Positions 20,916 to 29,113 of a stretch of 64,000 bases of DNA are shown one piece after another. The position numbers and the translations under genes were made by a program. The notes beneath the pieces were generated by a model, which saw nothing but the letters and a program-made list of their open reading frames with translations, did no database searches and was not told the DNA's origin. The stretch's first letter is position 1; every line of letters starts with the position of its first letter. The DNA comes from Bradyrhizobium symbiodeficiens. GTDB taxonomy: Bacteria > Pseudomonadota > Alphaproteobacteria > Rhizobiales > Xanthobacteraceae. The stretch is from NCBI RefSeq assembly GCF_002266465.3, contig NZ_CP029427.2:994501-1058500 (forward strand), given 5' to 3'.

Positions 20916-22007
20916 TTACCCCACGAGATATTTGGCGACCGCTGCCTCGTCCCACCCGATCCCGTTGCCGGGCTCTTCGTTCGGCAGTGCAAAGCCGTCC
21001 TTGATCGTCAGCCGCGTCGACAGTATCGCGTCGGCCCAATCGACATATTCCAGCCAATGCGCCGTCGGCGTTACGCAAAGCAGATGCGCGCTGACTTCCG
21101 AGAACAGATGCGTTGACATCTCGATGCCGGCGGCATGGGCGAGCGCGGCGGCGCGCAGCCAGCCGGTGACGCCGCCGATGCGCTGCACGTCGGGCATCAC
21201 GTAATCGCAGGCTTCAGCGGAGAGCGCTGTCTGCATCGAGAACGCGCTGTCGAAATTCTCGCCGATCTGGACCGGCGTGCGCAGCGCATCAGCGATGCGC
21301 GCGTTACCGGCGTAATCGTCGTGGCGGATCGGCTCCTCGATCCAGGTCAGGCCCTCGTCGTCGAGCATCTCGCCGCGGCGGATCGCCTCCGTCACCGTCA
21401 GCGCCTGGTTGTAGTCGCACATCAGCGTCACATGATCGCCGACGGCCTTGCGCACGGCGCGGACCACGGCGAGGTCTTCGCGCGCATCGGGCCGGCCGAC
21501 GCGGATCTTGGCGGCCTGGAATCCTTCGGCCAGCAGCTTGTGTGCCTCCTCGACCGCGGCCCCCGCCGGCATGATGCCGAGACCCTTCGAATTGTAGGCC
21601 CTCACCGGCTTCGGCGCGCCGCCGAGCAGCCGGGCCAGCGGCAGGCCCTTGGCTCGTGCGAGCGCGTCCCAGGCGGCCATGTCGATGCCGGATTGCGCCA
21701 GCCGCTGCAGGCCGGCGAGGCCGAGCAGGGTGAAGCGCTGGGTCAGCTTGCGTTCGATCTCGAACGGCAGCAGCTCGTCGCCGGCGAGCAGCTCTGACAT
21801 TTCCGTGACCATCGCCGTCAGCGGCTTCAACGCCGACGGCGTGATCGAGAACAGATAGGCGTGCCCGACCGCGCCATGGTCGGTCTCGCAGTCGATCAGC
21901 ACCAGCGGCGCCCTGGCGACCGAGCCGGTCGAGGTCTGCAGCGGCAGGTTCATCGGCACGATCACGGGCCGCGCGTTGAAGCGCTTGATGCGAATGGTCT
22001 CGGTCAT
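20916..22007 (-). CDS. Mandelate racemase-like enolase-superfamily enzyme with altered Lys
   Basis: A 363-residue protein that aligns along its whole length with what I remember of Pseudomonas mandelate racemase (359 aa): GIDMAAWDAL, CDYNQAL, WIEEP, GGVTGW and SAHLL...PTAHWLE. Mg2+ ligands are conserved (Asp198, Glu224, Glu250), as are the His-Asp dyad (His300, Asp273) and Glu320. The KxK motif reads K167-I-R169, so the second Lys (K166 of the Pseudomonas enzyme, the S-specific base) is Arg. The enzyme could thus be a one-sided epimerase or a sugar-acid dehydratase rather than a racemase. ATG 22007 has GGGAGAG upstream. Confidence 0.9.
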   Translation of the reverse strand: MTETIRIKRFNARPVIVPMNLPLQTSTGSVARAPLVLIDCETDHGAVGHAYLFSITPSALKPLTAMVTEMSELLAGDELLPFEIERKLTQRFTLLGLAGLQRLAQSGIDMAAWDALARAKGLPLARLLGGAPKPVRAYNSKGLGIMPAGAAVEEAHKLLAEGFQAAKIRVGRPDAREDLAVVRAVRKAVGDHVTLMCDYNQALTVTEAIRRGEMLDDEGLTWIEEPIRHDDYAGNARIADALRTPVQIGENFDSAFSMQTALSAEACDYVMPDVQRIGGVTGWLRAAALAHAAGIEMSTHLFSEVSAHLLCVTPTAHWLEYVDWADAILSTRLTIKDGFALPNEEPGNGIGWDEAAVAKYLVG

Positions 22008-22198
22008 GGGTCTCTCCCGGCGGGGCGGATGCAGGTCGGCCCCGATCTTAAGCATCCGTGATCAAACGAAAAGCCGTCTTGCCCGACCACCATAGAATTG
22101 GGTTGCGCCGGCCGTCGTTTATTGGCTCTGTGCCGCGGCATTCCTTGTCGCATATTTCGGGCAATTTGCGACAAAATCGCTTACAACGGAGCCACAGA

Positions 22199-23761
22199 GT
22201 GAAACGAGAGATCTCCGAAGAACAGCGCAAGAGCGGCCTGCTCACGGGCACCGTGATCGCATTCCTCCTGCTCGCTTTGCCGCTCGCGGTGTGGCTGGAC
22301 CTGACCGAGCTGAGCAAGACGGCGCTGCGCCGGCAGGCGGTCGATCTCAATTCGGTCATCACCAGCGTGCGCGGCTATTACGCCTCCAACGTGGTCGGGC
22401 GCGTGCTGGCCAACCCCGATGGCACCACCAAGGTCGTGCACAATTACGAATCCATCCCCGGCGCGATCCCGATCCCGGCGACGCTGTCACTGGAACTCGG
22501 ACGGGTGATCGGGGCGCAGCAGGAGAACATCACCTACCGCTTCGTCTCCGATTTCCCGTTCCAGAACCGCGCCCCGCACCAGCTCGACAAGTTCGAGAAG
22601 GATGCGCTCGATGCGCTGCGGAAAGATCCCGAGCAGAAGATCGTGGAGACAGAGACTTCGCTGTTCAACGACAAGGTCCGCCTCGTCGCCCCCGTCACGA
22701 TGGGCCCGGCCTGCGTGAGCTGCCACAACAGCCATCCCGAGAGCCCGAAGAGGGATTGGAAGGTTGGCGACGTCAGAGGCATCCAGGAGGTGATCATCGC
22801 GCAGCCGATCGCCGCCAACATCTTCTCGTTCAAGTTCCTGCTGGCCTATTTCCTGATCGCCGCGGGCAGCGGCCTGGCGTTCCTGTCGCTGCAGCGCCGC
22901 CAGGCCAGCCGCATCAAGGGCATGAACAAGGAGCTCGAATCCGCCAACGACTTCCTGGCCTCGCTGTCGATGAAGATCTCGCGCTACATCCCGCCCCAGG
23001 TCTACAAGAGCATCTTCTCCGGCCAGAAGGACGTCACCATTCACACCGAGCGCAAGAAGCTCACCATTTTCTTCTCCGACATCCAGAATTTTACGGCGAC
23101 TGCCGAGCGGCTGCAGCCGGAGCAATTGACCCAGCTCCTCAATGAATATTTCACCGAGATGTCGGCGATCGCGCACGAATATGGCGGCACCATCGACAAG
23201 TTCATCGGCGATGCCATGCTGATCTTTTTCGGCGATCCGGAGAGCAGGGGTGATCGCGCCGATGCGCAGGCGTGCCTGCAGATGGCATGGCGCATGCAAC
23301 AGCGCCTTTCCGAGCTGAATGCGAAATGGCGGGCGTCCGGCATCGAGCAGCCGTTCCGCTCGCGCATGGGCATCAATTCCGGCTATTGCAATGTCGGCAA
23401 TTTCGGCAGCAGCGACCGCATGGATTACACCATCATCGGTGCGGAGGCGAACCTCGCCGCGCGCCTGCAATCGATCGCCGAGCCCGGCGGCATCGTGCTG
23501 AGCTACGAGACCTTCGCGCTCGTCACCGACATCGTCCGCGCCCACGCCCTGCCGGCGATCACGATGAAGGGTATCAGCCGTGAGGTCATTCCCTATTCCG
23601 TCGACGCACTGAACGACGCGGCGGCGGAGCGCAGCGGCGTCATCACCGAGCGCGCGCCGGGGCTGGAGCTTTATCTGGATCCGGCCGTGGTGAAGTCCGG
23701 CGATGCCGCCCGCGTGCGCTCGCTGCTGGAAAACGCGCTGGCCTCGCTGAAGCCGGCGTGA
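22199..23761 (+). CDS. Heme c-sensor adenylate/guanylate cyclase (DUF3365)
   Basis: A 520-residue membrane cyclase. A transmembrane helix (about 14-32) is followed by a periplasmic domain of the DUF3365/Tll0287 type that contains a c-heme motif CVSCH (172-176). A second helix (about 211-231) leads to a cytoplasmic linker and a class III cyclase domain with metal Asp294 (FFSDIQNFT) and Asp338 (FIGDAML), then the NVGNFG...DYTIIGAEANLAARL signature. This suggests a redox, gas or small-molecule signal at the heme controlling cAMP synthesis. GTG 22199 with GGAG 7 nt upstream is chosen; the longer frame from 22058 has no ribosome site. It is divergent from the racemase homologue. Confidence 0.9.
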   Translation: MKREISEEQRKSGLLTGTVIAFLLLALPLAVWLDLTELSKTALRRQAVDLNSVITSVRGYYASNVVGRVLANPDGTTKVVHNYESIPGAIPIPATLSLELGRVIGAQQENITYRFVSDFPFQNRAPHQLDKFEKDALDALRKDPEQKIVETETSLFNDKVRLVAPVTMGPACVSCHNSHPESPKRDWKVGDVRGIQEVIIAQPIAANIFSFKFLLAYFLIAAGSGLAFLSLQRRQASRIKGMNKELESANDFLASLSMKISRYIPPQVYKSIFSGQKDVTIHTERKKLTIFFSDIQNFTATAERLQPEQLTQLLNEYFTEMSAIAHEYGGTIDKFIGDAMLIFFGDPESRGDRADAQACLQMAWRMQQRLSELNAKWRASGIEQPFRSRMGINSGYCNVGNFGSSDRMDYTIIGAEANLAARLQSIAEPGGIVLSYETFALVTDIVRAHALPAITMKGISREVIPYSVDALNDAAAERSGVITERAPGLELYLDPAVVKSGDAARVRSLLENALASLKPA

Positions 23762-23834
23762 ACGAGCGGTTCTCTGATCGGAAGAGTCCCCACAGCAAAT
23801 AGTGTGAGCCGTCGATAAGCGAGCAGCGACTCGC

Positions 23835-24764
23835 CTACGGCAGCCCCCGCGCCTCTAGCTGCTTCACCAGCAGCATTGTCGGCTCCGCAAGACTGTCGCC
23901 GGAGCCGTCGAGGCCGAAGGCGCTCGCGATGCCGTCGCGGCTGCGCAGCAGCGAGGCGCGCGGGCAGTGGCCGGCGCCGCAGAGGGTCTTCTTCAGGGTC
24001 TCGCCCTGCGCCACGACACCGGCAGAATCGTCCGCAGCCCAGGCCAGCACGATCGGCACATCGACATTGAGGATGCCGGGGAAGACCGAGCGGGTGTTGT
24101 ACTGGCTGGCGTCGCCGCCGAGATAGGCCTTCTCGCTGTCGCTGGCGTCCTTGCCGACGCGGTAGATGCCGGACACCAGCACGACGGCAGCGACATCGGC
24201 GCGGTCGGCCTGAAGCTCGGGATGCGCCAGCAGGGTTGCGACATGGAACGCGCCGGCGCCGTAGCCGATCGCGACGATCTCGCGGGCATCGCCGTTGAAC
24301 AGGTCGATATTGCCGTGGACCCAGGACAGCGCCGCCGCCACGTCGGTTGCTCCCATCGGCCAGGTCGCGCCGGGAGCCAGGCGATAGTTGACGCGCACCC
24401 CGATCATCTCGTTGCGGGCGGCAAAGCACATGACCTGGTCCTGGATCTGGCGCGACAGCTCAGGCGCGGCGTGGTCCCCAGTGAACGTGTCGCCGGCCAC
24501 GAACAGCAGCACCGGCCGCGGCGTATCCGCCTTGGTCGTGCTGGCGGCGACGTCGAGCACGTTGGCTTCGCTCTCGCCGTAGCGCAGGCCCCGGGAGAAG
24601 GTGACCTGCTCGCAAAGCCGCGCGGTGCCGCCAGCCGTGGTGTCGGAATCGGTCAGGCCTGTCCGAACGAGGTCGGAGGGCACCGTCAACCGCGCCGGCA
24701 ACGGGCCATGCGCGGAGGCGGTCGTGATGGTCAGAAACAGAAAAAAAGCGAGGTAATTCTTCAT
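23835..24764 (-). CDS. Secreted alpha/beta-hydrolase-fold protein lacking the nucleophile Ser
   Basis: A 309-residue protein with a signal peptide (1-18, ends ASA) and the layout of carboxylesterases of the BD-FAE/Abhydrolase_3 type: LDVAAST, VLLFVAGD, VRVNYRLAPGATWP and DVAAALSWVHGNI. The elbow that should read G-x-S-A-G-A reads G167-Y-G169-A-G, so the nucleophilic Ser is Gly. The usual HGGG oxyanion loop is VAGDTF. Both losses argue for a non-catalytic binding protein or a decayed enzyme. The frame is intact and codon use normal, so it is not an obvious pseudogene. Start ATG 24764 begins at the signal peptide. Confidence 0.75.
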   Translation of the reverse strand: MKNYLAFFLFLTITTASAHGPLPARLTVPSDLVRTGLTDSDTTAGGTARLCEQVTFSRGLRYGESEANVLDVAASTTKADTPRPVLLFVAGDTFTGDHAAPELSRQIQDQVMCFAARNEMIGVRVNYRLAPGATWPMGATDVAAALSWVHGNIDLFNGDAREIVAIGYGAGAFHVATLLAHPELQADRADVAAVVLVSGIYRVGKDASDSEKAYLGGDASQYNTRSVFPGILNVDVPIVLAWAADDSAGVVAQGETLKKTLCGAGHCPRASLLRSRDGIASAFGLDGSGDSLAEPTMLLVKQLEARGLP

Positions 24765-24908
24765 TTCGATGCCGGCCTTGCGCCCCTCATATTGGTTCGC
24801 AGGTTTGGCCTGTCTTTTCAATTCGCCTTATTCGTTCGCCTTGAGGCGATTTCACGGCGCCTTTGGTTCGCCCGCCGAACTTCGCTTCAAGCCAAGCCAA
24901 AGCCAAGC

Positions 24909-25403
24909 TCAGTTTCCCGGCTGGAACGTGCAGTCCGCTCCGCTTCCGTCCTTGCGCCTGATCGCGTTGGGATCGATCGTGCAGCTCAGCCGGGTCAGGC
25001 TCTCGAAGTTCGATCCCGCGGCACCGTCCGGCGGGATGCCGGCCAACGCCTCGGTGGCGAAGATCTCGTTGGCGGTGGAGCCGTTCACGGTCCTCACTGT
25101 CTTGCCGAAGGTCACCTCGCAATTGCGAACGGTGATATCGACATTGCCGGTACGACAGACGATCCTGTCAGCGGTGACCACGATCGCCTTTTTGTAGGGA
25201 ACGTCGCTGCCACCGGCGAACAGCATCGCAACCGCCTTCCTCTCGGCGCCGGACAGATCCGGCGACAGCGGCGCGATCACGCCCGCGAGTGCCAGCGCCG
25301 TCGCGCCGGAGACTTTTGCCGGCGTGGCGCCGGACGCCCCGGCGATGCCGGACAGGCTCACAAGGACGAGGGTGCAGCTGACGATAAATCGACCGGATCG
25401 CAT
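24909..25403 (-). CDS. Secreted small hypothetical protein
   Basis: I do not recognise this 164-residue protein. It has a signal peptide (about 1-26, ends AGA) and a mature part with three cysteines placed in CRTGNVDITVRNC and SCTIDPN, perhaps forming a disulfide. The segment VVTADRIVCR followed by alternating hydrophobics suggests a beta-rich fold. ATG 25403 is preceded by GGAGG at 6 nt. It is co-oriented with the DUF3606 gene upstream (24-bp gap), so the two may be co-transcribed. Confidence 0.75.
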   Translation of the reverse strand: MRSGRFIVSCTLVLVSLSGIAGASGATPAKVSGATALALAGVIAPLSPDLSGAERKAVAMLFAGGSDVPYKKAIVVTADRIVCRTGNVDITVRNCEVTFGKTVRTVNGSTANEIFATEALAGIPPDGAAGSNFESLTRLSCTIDPNAIRRKDGSGADCTFQPGN

Positions 25404-25427
25404 GCTTGCCTCCATGGACCGGAAATC

Positions 25428-25826
25428 TCAGGCCGTCTTCTTGCGCTTGGCCACCTTTTTGGTTGTCTTCTTGGCCTTCTTCGCCGCCTTCTGGGCGGCG
25501 ACATAGGCCCCGACCTTCTTCGCGGAATGGCCGGCCGCGGCGACGGCAGCCTTCAGCTTGGCCGGGGTGATCTTGAATTTCTTCGACCAGTAGCGGACCT
25601 CATAGGCCTCGCTCAGCGCGATCCGGCTCTTGTCGGAGGCGCGGTGCTTCTGGAGCTTGATATACGCCTCGACCTTCTTGGCGGAGTGGCCGACCTTCTT
25701 GACGGCGTATTTCAGCTTGGCCGGGGTCACCTTGAACTTCTTCGACCAGTAGGCGAGTTCATATTTTTCGGTGAGCGCAATCAGCGCCCGATCGGTCCCG
25801 CCGCGCTTTGCCTTGTTGTCGGCCAT
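25428..25826 (-). CDS. Tandem DUF3606 protein with lysine-rich tail
   Basis: A 132-residue basic protein made of two copies of a 42-residue unit (about 16-58 and 69-110). Each has Y-E-L/V-x-YWSKKFK-V/I-TPAKLK and ends VGHSAKKVEAY or AGHSAKKVGAY. This unit matches DUF3606, normally found singly in 60-70-residue rhizobial proteins. The tail (113-132) is nearly all Lys/Ala/Thr, as in histone H1-like proteins, so nucleic-acid binding is plausible. ATG 25826 has AGGAGGG upstream; the longer frame has none. DUF3606 function is not established. Confidence 0.82.
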   Translation of the reverse strand: MADNKAKRGGTDRALIALTEKYELAYWSKKFKVTPAKLKYAVKKVGHSAKKVEAYIKLQKHRASDKSRIALSEAYEVRYWSKKFKITPAKLKAAVAAAGHSAKKVGAYVAAQKAAKKAKKTTKKVAKRKKTA

Positions 25827-26027
25827 GCTTCCCTCCTGCCTTGGAATGCGTGCCAATCTAGCATGCAACCGGATTCGGAAGGCAAGACGGCAAGCCTGCG
25901 GTGATTGCGCAAGGCGGCGGTTTTGCACCGATGTGTCAAACCCTTGTGCGGCGTGGCCGCGCCTCGGGCTGAACGGGCGTTCTACTTTGCATGGGGTTGT
26001 TTTCGCATTTTTTGATTGCCGGCCGCG

Positions 26028-26606
26028 CTACGCCTGCTTCATCGTCCGGAACGTGATGGAGTAACGGTGCGCCTCGACCGGCGGAATGCTGTGCTCCCAT
26101 TGCGAGCGCGCCTCGCCCTCCATCATGTAGAGCGAGCGCGGGCGGGCCTCGAGCGTGTGGCGCTGCCATTTGTCGCCGCGGCGGCGGCGGAAGCGGAATT
26201 TGCAGGCCGAGCCGAGCGACAGGCCGAGGATTTTGTCGAAGTGCGGCTTGTCGCGGTGCCAGCCGATGCCGACGCCGGCCTCATACTCGGTACAGAGTAC
26301 CTGCCGGACGCTGGCCTCCGGCAGCTTCGCCCAGGCCTCGGCCTGACGCGCGATGGGCATGAGCCAGTCCGGGATCGGCTCCGCCTCGGCGAGCCGCTGC
26401 AACGTGTAGTCATAGCGACAGCCGAAGGACGCCACCCGGCGGTTGCCCTCGAACGCCCCGAACTGGAAGCGCTCGAGCGGCAATGCTGTGATGCGGCCGA
26501 CCAAGGATTGCTCGACGGCGGGTTCGATAAAATTGTCCGTGTGGCGAAGGCCGGCCGGACCTTCGTCAGGGACGGCGAACAAGCCAAGCTGCGTCATTCC
26601 TCGCAT
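26028..26606 (-). CDS. AlkB-like 2OG-Fe(II) dioxygenase
   Basis: A protein of about 192 residues of the AlkB family, which removes alkyl groups from DNA or RNA bases using Fe(II), 2-oxoglutarate and O2. Iron ligands are His and Asp of GWHRDKPHFD and the His of WEHSIPP. The 2OG-binding Arg residues are in HRYSITFR, and RPRSLYMMEGEAR is the conserved strand before the distal His. The arrangement resembles the ALKBH/AlkB group found in rhizobia more than E. coli AlkB. Start is uncertain: ATG 26606 (MRGMTQL), ATG 26597 and a longer frame to 26714 are possible. It is divergent from a 46-codon membrane peptide gene. Confidence 0.88.
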   Translation of the reverse strand: MRGMTQLGLFAVPDEGPAGLRHTDNFIEPAVEQSLVGRITALPLERFQFGAFEGNRRVASFGCRYDYTLQRLAEAEPIPDWLMPIARQAEAWAKLPEASVRQVLCTEYEAGVGIGWHRDKPHFDKILGLSLGSACKFRFRRRRGDKWQRHTLEARPRSLYMMEGEARSQWEHSIPPVEAHRYSITFRTMKQA

Positions 26607-26676
26607 TTCCGTGATGGAACCTAATGGCGGCTGATGCGACTTACATATGACGCGGGGAGAAACGTGCGAGGCTGTC

Positions 26677-26817
26677 ATGGCACACAAGCATACCGCCGAT
26701 CCGACAGAGATCATGCGGGCGACCGGTCATCCTGAGCTCGAATATGCCGCCGGCTGGACCATCGCCGGCTTGATCACCATCGGCACCATCGTCGCCGCCT
26801 GGGTGTTCGCGATCTAG
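26677..26817 (+). CDS. Small single-pass membrane protein, 46 aa
   Basis: ATG 26677 with GAGG 5 nt upstream opens a 46-residue frame ending at TAG 26817. The first 24 residues are polar (MAHKHTADPTEIM...), and residues about 25-45 (AGWTIAGLITIGTIVAAWVF) form one transmembrane helix. I do not recognise a family. The stop overlaps the convergent kinase stop by 4 bp. It could be a small regulatory membrane protein. Confidence 0.55.
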   Translation: MAHKHTADPTEIMRATGHPELEYAAGWTIAGLITIGTIVAAWVFAI

Positions 26818-28400
26818 GCGACAGGGAATTGGAGCTCGAAGGCCGCGCCCTCGTCGGTCGGCTTGAGCCTGATCGAGCCGCCATGGCTCGCCATCACCGC
26901 GCGCGAGATCGCAAGCCCCATCCCGGTGCCGCCCTGGTCGCGGCGGGTGGTGAAGAACGCATCAAAAATCCTGTCGCGGTTCGGTGCCGAGATCGGTTCG
27001 CCGTCATTGCTCACCGTCAGACGCAGGGTCGTGCGTTCGTCCACAGCCTCCAGCCTGATTGTCCCGGCCTTGTGCCGCATCGCGTTGTCGGCGAGATGCG
27101 ACAGCACGATCAGCGCCTTTTCGCCGGACATGCCGATGGAGCGGTCGAGGCTGCCGCTGGCCTCGATGGAGCTGGCCGGAAACCGGTTCTTGAGGTCGGC
27201 GATCACGGGCGCCAGCTCCGTGCGCTCATTCTGCGGCAGGCTTTCGGCGCGGGCGAGCTCCCGCAGCCGCTGCGCCATCGCCTCCAGCCGCTGCGTGTCG
27301 GACAGGATGTTGGCGATGAACGTCTTCTGTTCGGCCGGTGTCAGGCCCTCGGATTTGCCCTGAACCGAATCCTGCAGTAGCTCGGCCGCGCCCTTGATCG
27401 AGGTCAGCGGCGATCTCAGCTCGTGGGTCAGATGGGCCGAGAACGTCGCGATATAGTCGGAGCGCCTTGCCAGCTGCTCGGCCATGCCGAGGAAGCTGTG
27501 CGAGAGCTGGGCGAACTCACGGGTGCCGTAGTGCCGGAGCGGCTGGAATGCCTCGCGGTCGCCACGGCCGATCCGCGCGGCGCGGTCGATCAGCTCGCGC
27601 ATCGGCAGCGTGATGGTGCGCGAGAACACCAGGCCGATCGCGATGGTGCCGAGGATGACGGCGAGCCCCGCCAGCACGAACTTGCCCCGCTCCTGGTAAA
27701 GATGGTCGAAGATGTTGCTGGGCGTTCGCGTGGTGTAGATCACGCCGGCGACGCGGTTGTTGACGATGACGGGCATGGCCGAGAACACATGCACGCCGAG
27801 GCCGCGGCTGAAGGAATAGATCGGCGGCGGCGGCTTGTCCGGCACGCGGTTGCGCAAGGTGGCGCGATATTGCCCGTGCAGCGCGTCGGCGACCTCCTCG
27901 ATATGGGCGAGCGACTGGCCGACCTCCTGGCGCCCGGCGATCACGACGCCTTGCGGATCGAGGATGCGAAAGCCCGCCAGCGTCACCTTCTGGGTCTCGC
28001 GGATGATCGGCGTCAGCCTTGCGCCGATCTCGACATAGGCCGCCTGCGCGGGATGAGGCGCGGCCTGCGCATCCGGTCGCCGCCGCAGCAGATCGTTGGC
28101 AGTGAGGTCGAGTGCCGGGCGGATCGGCGTAACCTGGTCGCCGGGATCGGGCAGCACGTTCGGCGGCACCTCGGCGCCGAGCGTCAGGCCGCTGTCGAGC
28201 CTGGCCGTGACCTCCTGCGCATAGATCGTCGCCAGCACGCGGCTCTGCGCGATCAGCTCGGCCTGGGTCTGGCGGATCAGCTGGTTGTCGTAGAGGCGAA
28301 AGAAGAACAGGCCGACCAGCGGCAGCACGCCAACGGTCGTCAGCACCGCGAAGATGACGAGCCCGAGCGACGGCCGCCATTTGTCGGGCGCCGCGCTCAT
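26814..28400 (-). CDS. Sensor histidine kinase, CreC-like
   Basis: A 528-residue inner-membrane kinase. Transmembrane helices at about 12-34 and 240-261 enclose a periplasmic sensor of about 200 residues. A HAMP linker follows, then the phospho-acceptor His326 in SAHLTHELRSPLTS, and an ATPase domain with N, G1 and G2 boxes (LADNAMRH; FFTTRRDQGGTGMGLA). The sensor layout and partner resemble the CreBC system; the signal is unknown. The start ATG overlaps the response-regulator stop by 4 nt (ATGA), so translation is coupled. A longer frame running upstream to 30656 only reads through neighbouring genes. Confidence 0.9.
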   Translation of the reverse strand: MSAAPDKWRPSLGLVIFAVLTTVGVLPLVGLFFFRLYDNQLIRQTQAELIAQSRVLATIYAQEVTARLDSGLTLGAEVPPNVLPDPGDQVTPIRPALDLTANDLLRRRPDAQAAPHPAQAAYVEIGARLTPIIRETQKVTLAGFRILDPQGVVIAGRQEVGQSLAHIEEVADALHGQYRATLRNRVPDKPPPPIYSFSRGLGVHVFSAMPVIVNNRVAGVIYTTRTPSNIFDHLYQERGKFVLAGLAVILGTIAIGLVFSRTITLPMRELIDRAARIGRGDREAFQPLRHYGTREFAQLSHSFLGMAEQLARRSDYIATFSAHLTHELRSPLTSIKGAAELLQDSVQGKSEGLTPAEQKTFIANILSDTQRLEAMAQRLRELARAESLPQNERTELAPVIADLKNRFPASSIEASGSLDRSIGMSGEKALIVLSHLADNAMRHKAGTIRLEAVDERTTLRLTVSNDGEPISAPNRDRIFDAFFTTRRDQGGTGMGLAISRAVMASHGGSIRLKPTDEGAAFELQFPVA

Positions 28401-29101
28401 GCCGCCTTCTCGCAGCGGCCGAGCTTGAAGCCGACGCCGTGGATGGTCTCGATGACGTTCTCGCAATTCAGGGCCGCGAGCTTGGCGCGGATGTTGCGGA
28501 TGTGGCTGTCGATGGTGCGGTCGGAGACCTGGATGTTGAGCTGATAGGCTGCCCGCATCAGCTGCTCGCGGTTGAATACTGAAGTCGGCCGACTCAGGAA
28601 CGCGCGCAGGATGCCGAACTCGATCGCGGTCAGCTTCAGCGGCGTGCCGGCGAAGGTCGCGACATGCTGCTCGGGGTCGAGCAGCAGGCCGCCTTGCGAC
28701 AGCGCGGTGGGACCAGCCTTGATCTCGCCATTGCGCGGGCTGAGCCGGCGGAGGATGACATTGACCCGCGCCACCAGCTCGCGCGGGCTGAACGGCTTCG
28801 TCACGTAATCGTCGCCGCCGATTTCGAGGCCGAGGATGCGGTCGATCTCCTCGTCGCGCGCCGACAGGAACAGGATCGGCACGTCGGAATTCTTGCGGAT
28901 CTCGCGGCAGACGTCGAGGCCGTCGAACTCGGGCATGCCGATGTCGAGCACGATCAGATCGGGCCTGTCGGCGGCAAAGCGGGCGAGCGCCTCCTTGCCG
29001 TCGCGGGCCTCGATCACGTCCATGCCGGCCTTCTTCAGGGCGACGCGGATGACCTCGCGGATATGGCCTTCGTCGTCGACGATGAGAATGCGATGCGCCA
29101 A
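28397..29101 (-). CDS. OmpR-family response regulator, CreB-like
   Basis: A 234-residue regulator. The receiver domain (about 1-120) has Asp9/Asp10, phospho-acceptor Asp53 (VLDIGMPEFDG) and Lys102 (VTKPFSP). The C-terminal winged helix (about 135-230) has LTAIEFGILRAFLSRP and the wing VIETIHGVGFKLG. It is the partner of the overlapping downstream histidine kinase and presumably activates or represses its own operon and unknown targets. It lies 12 bp after the DUF4173 membrane gene, which gives a three-gene operon on the minus strand. Confidence 0.92.
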   Translation of the reverse strand: MAHRILIVDDEGHIREVIRVALKKAGMDVIEARDGKEALARFAADRPDLIVLDIGMPEFDGLDVCREIRKNSDVPILFLSARDEEIDRILGLEIGGDDYVTKPFSPRELVARVNVILRRLSPRNGEIKAGPTALSQGGLLLDPEQHVATFAGTPLKLTAIEFGILRAFLSRPTSVFNREQLMRAAYQLNIQVSDRTIDSHIRNIRAKLAALNCENVIETIHGVGFKLGRCEKAA

Positions 29102-29113
29102 GAAACTCTCCGC

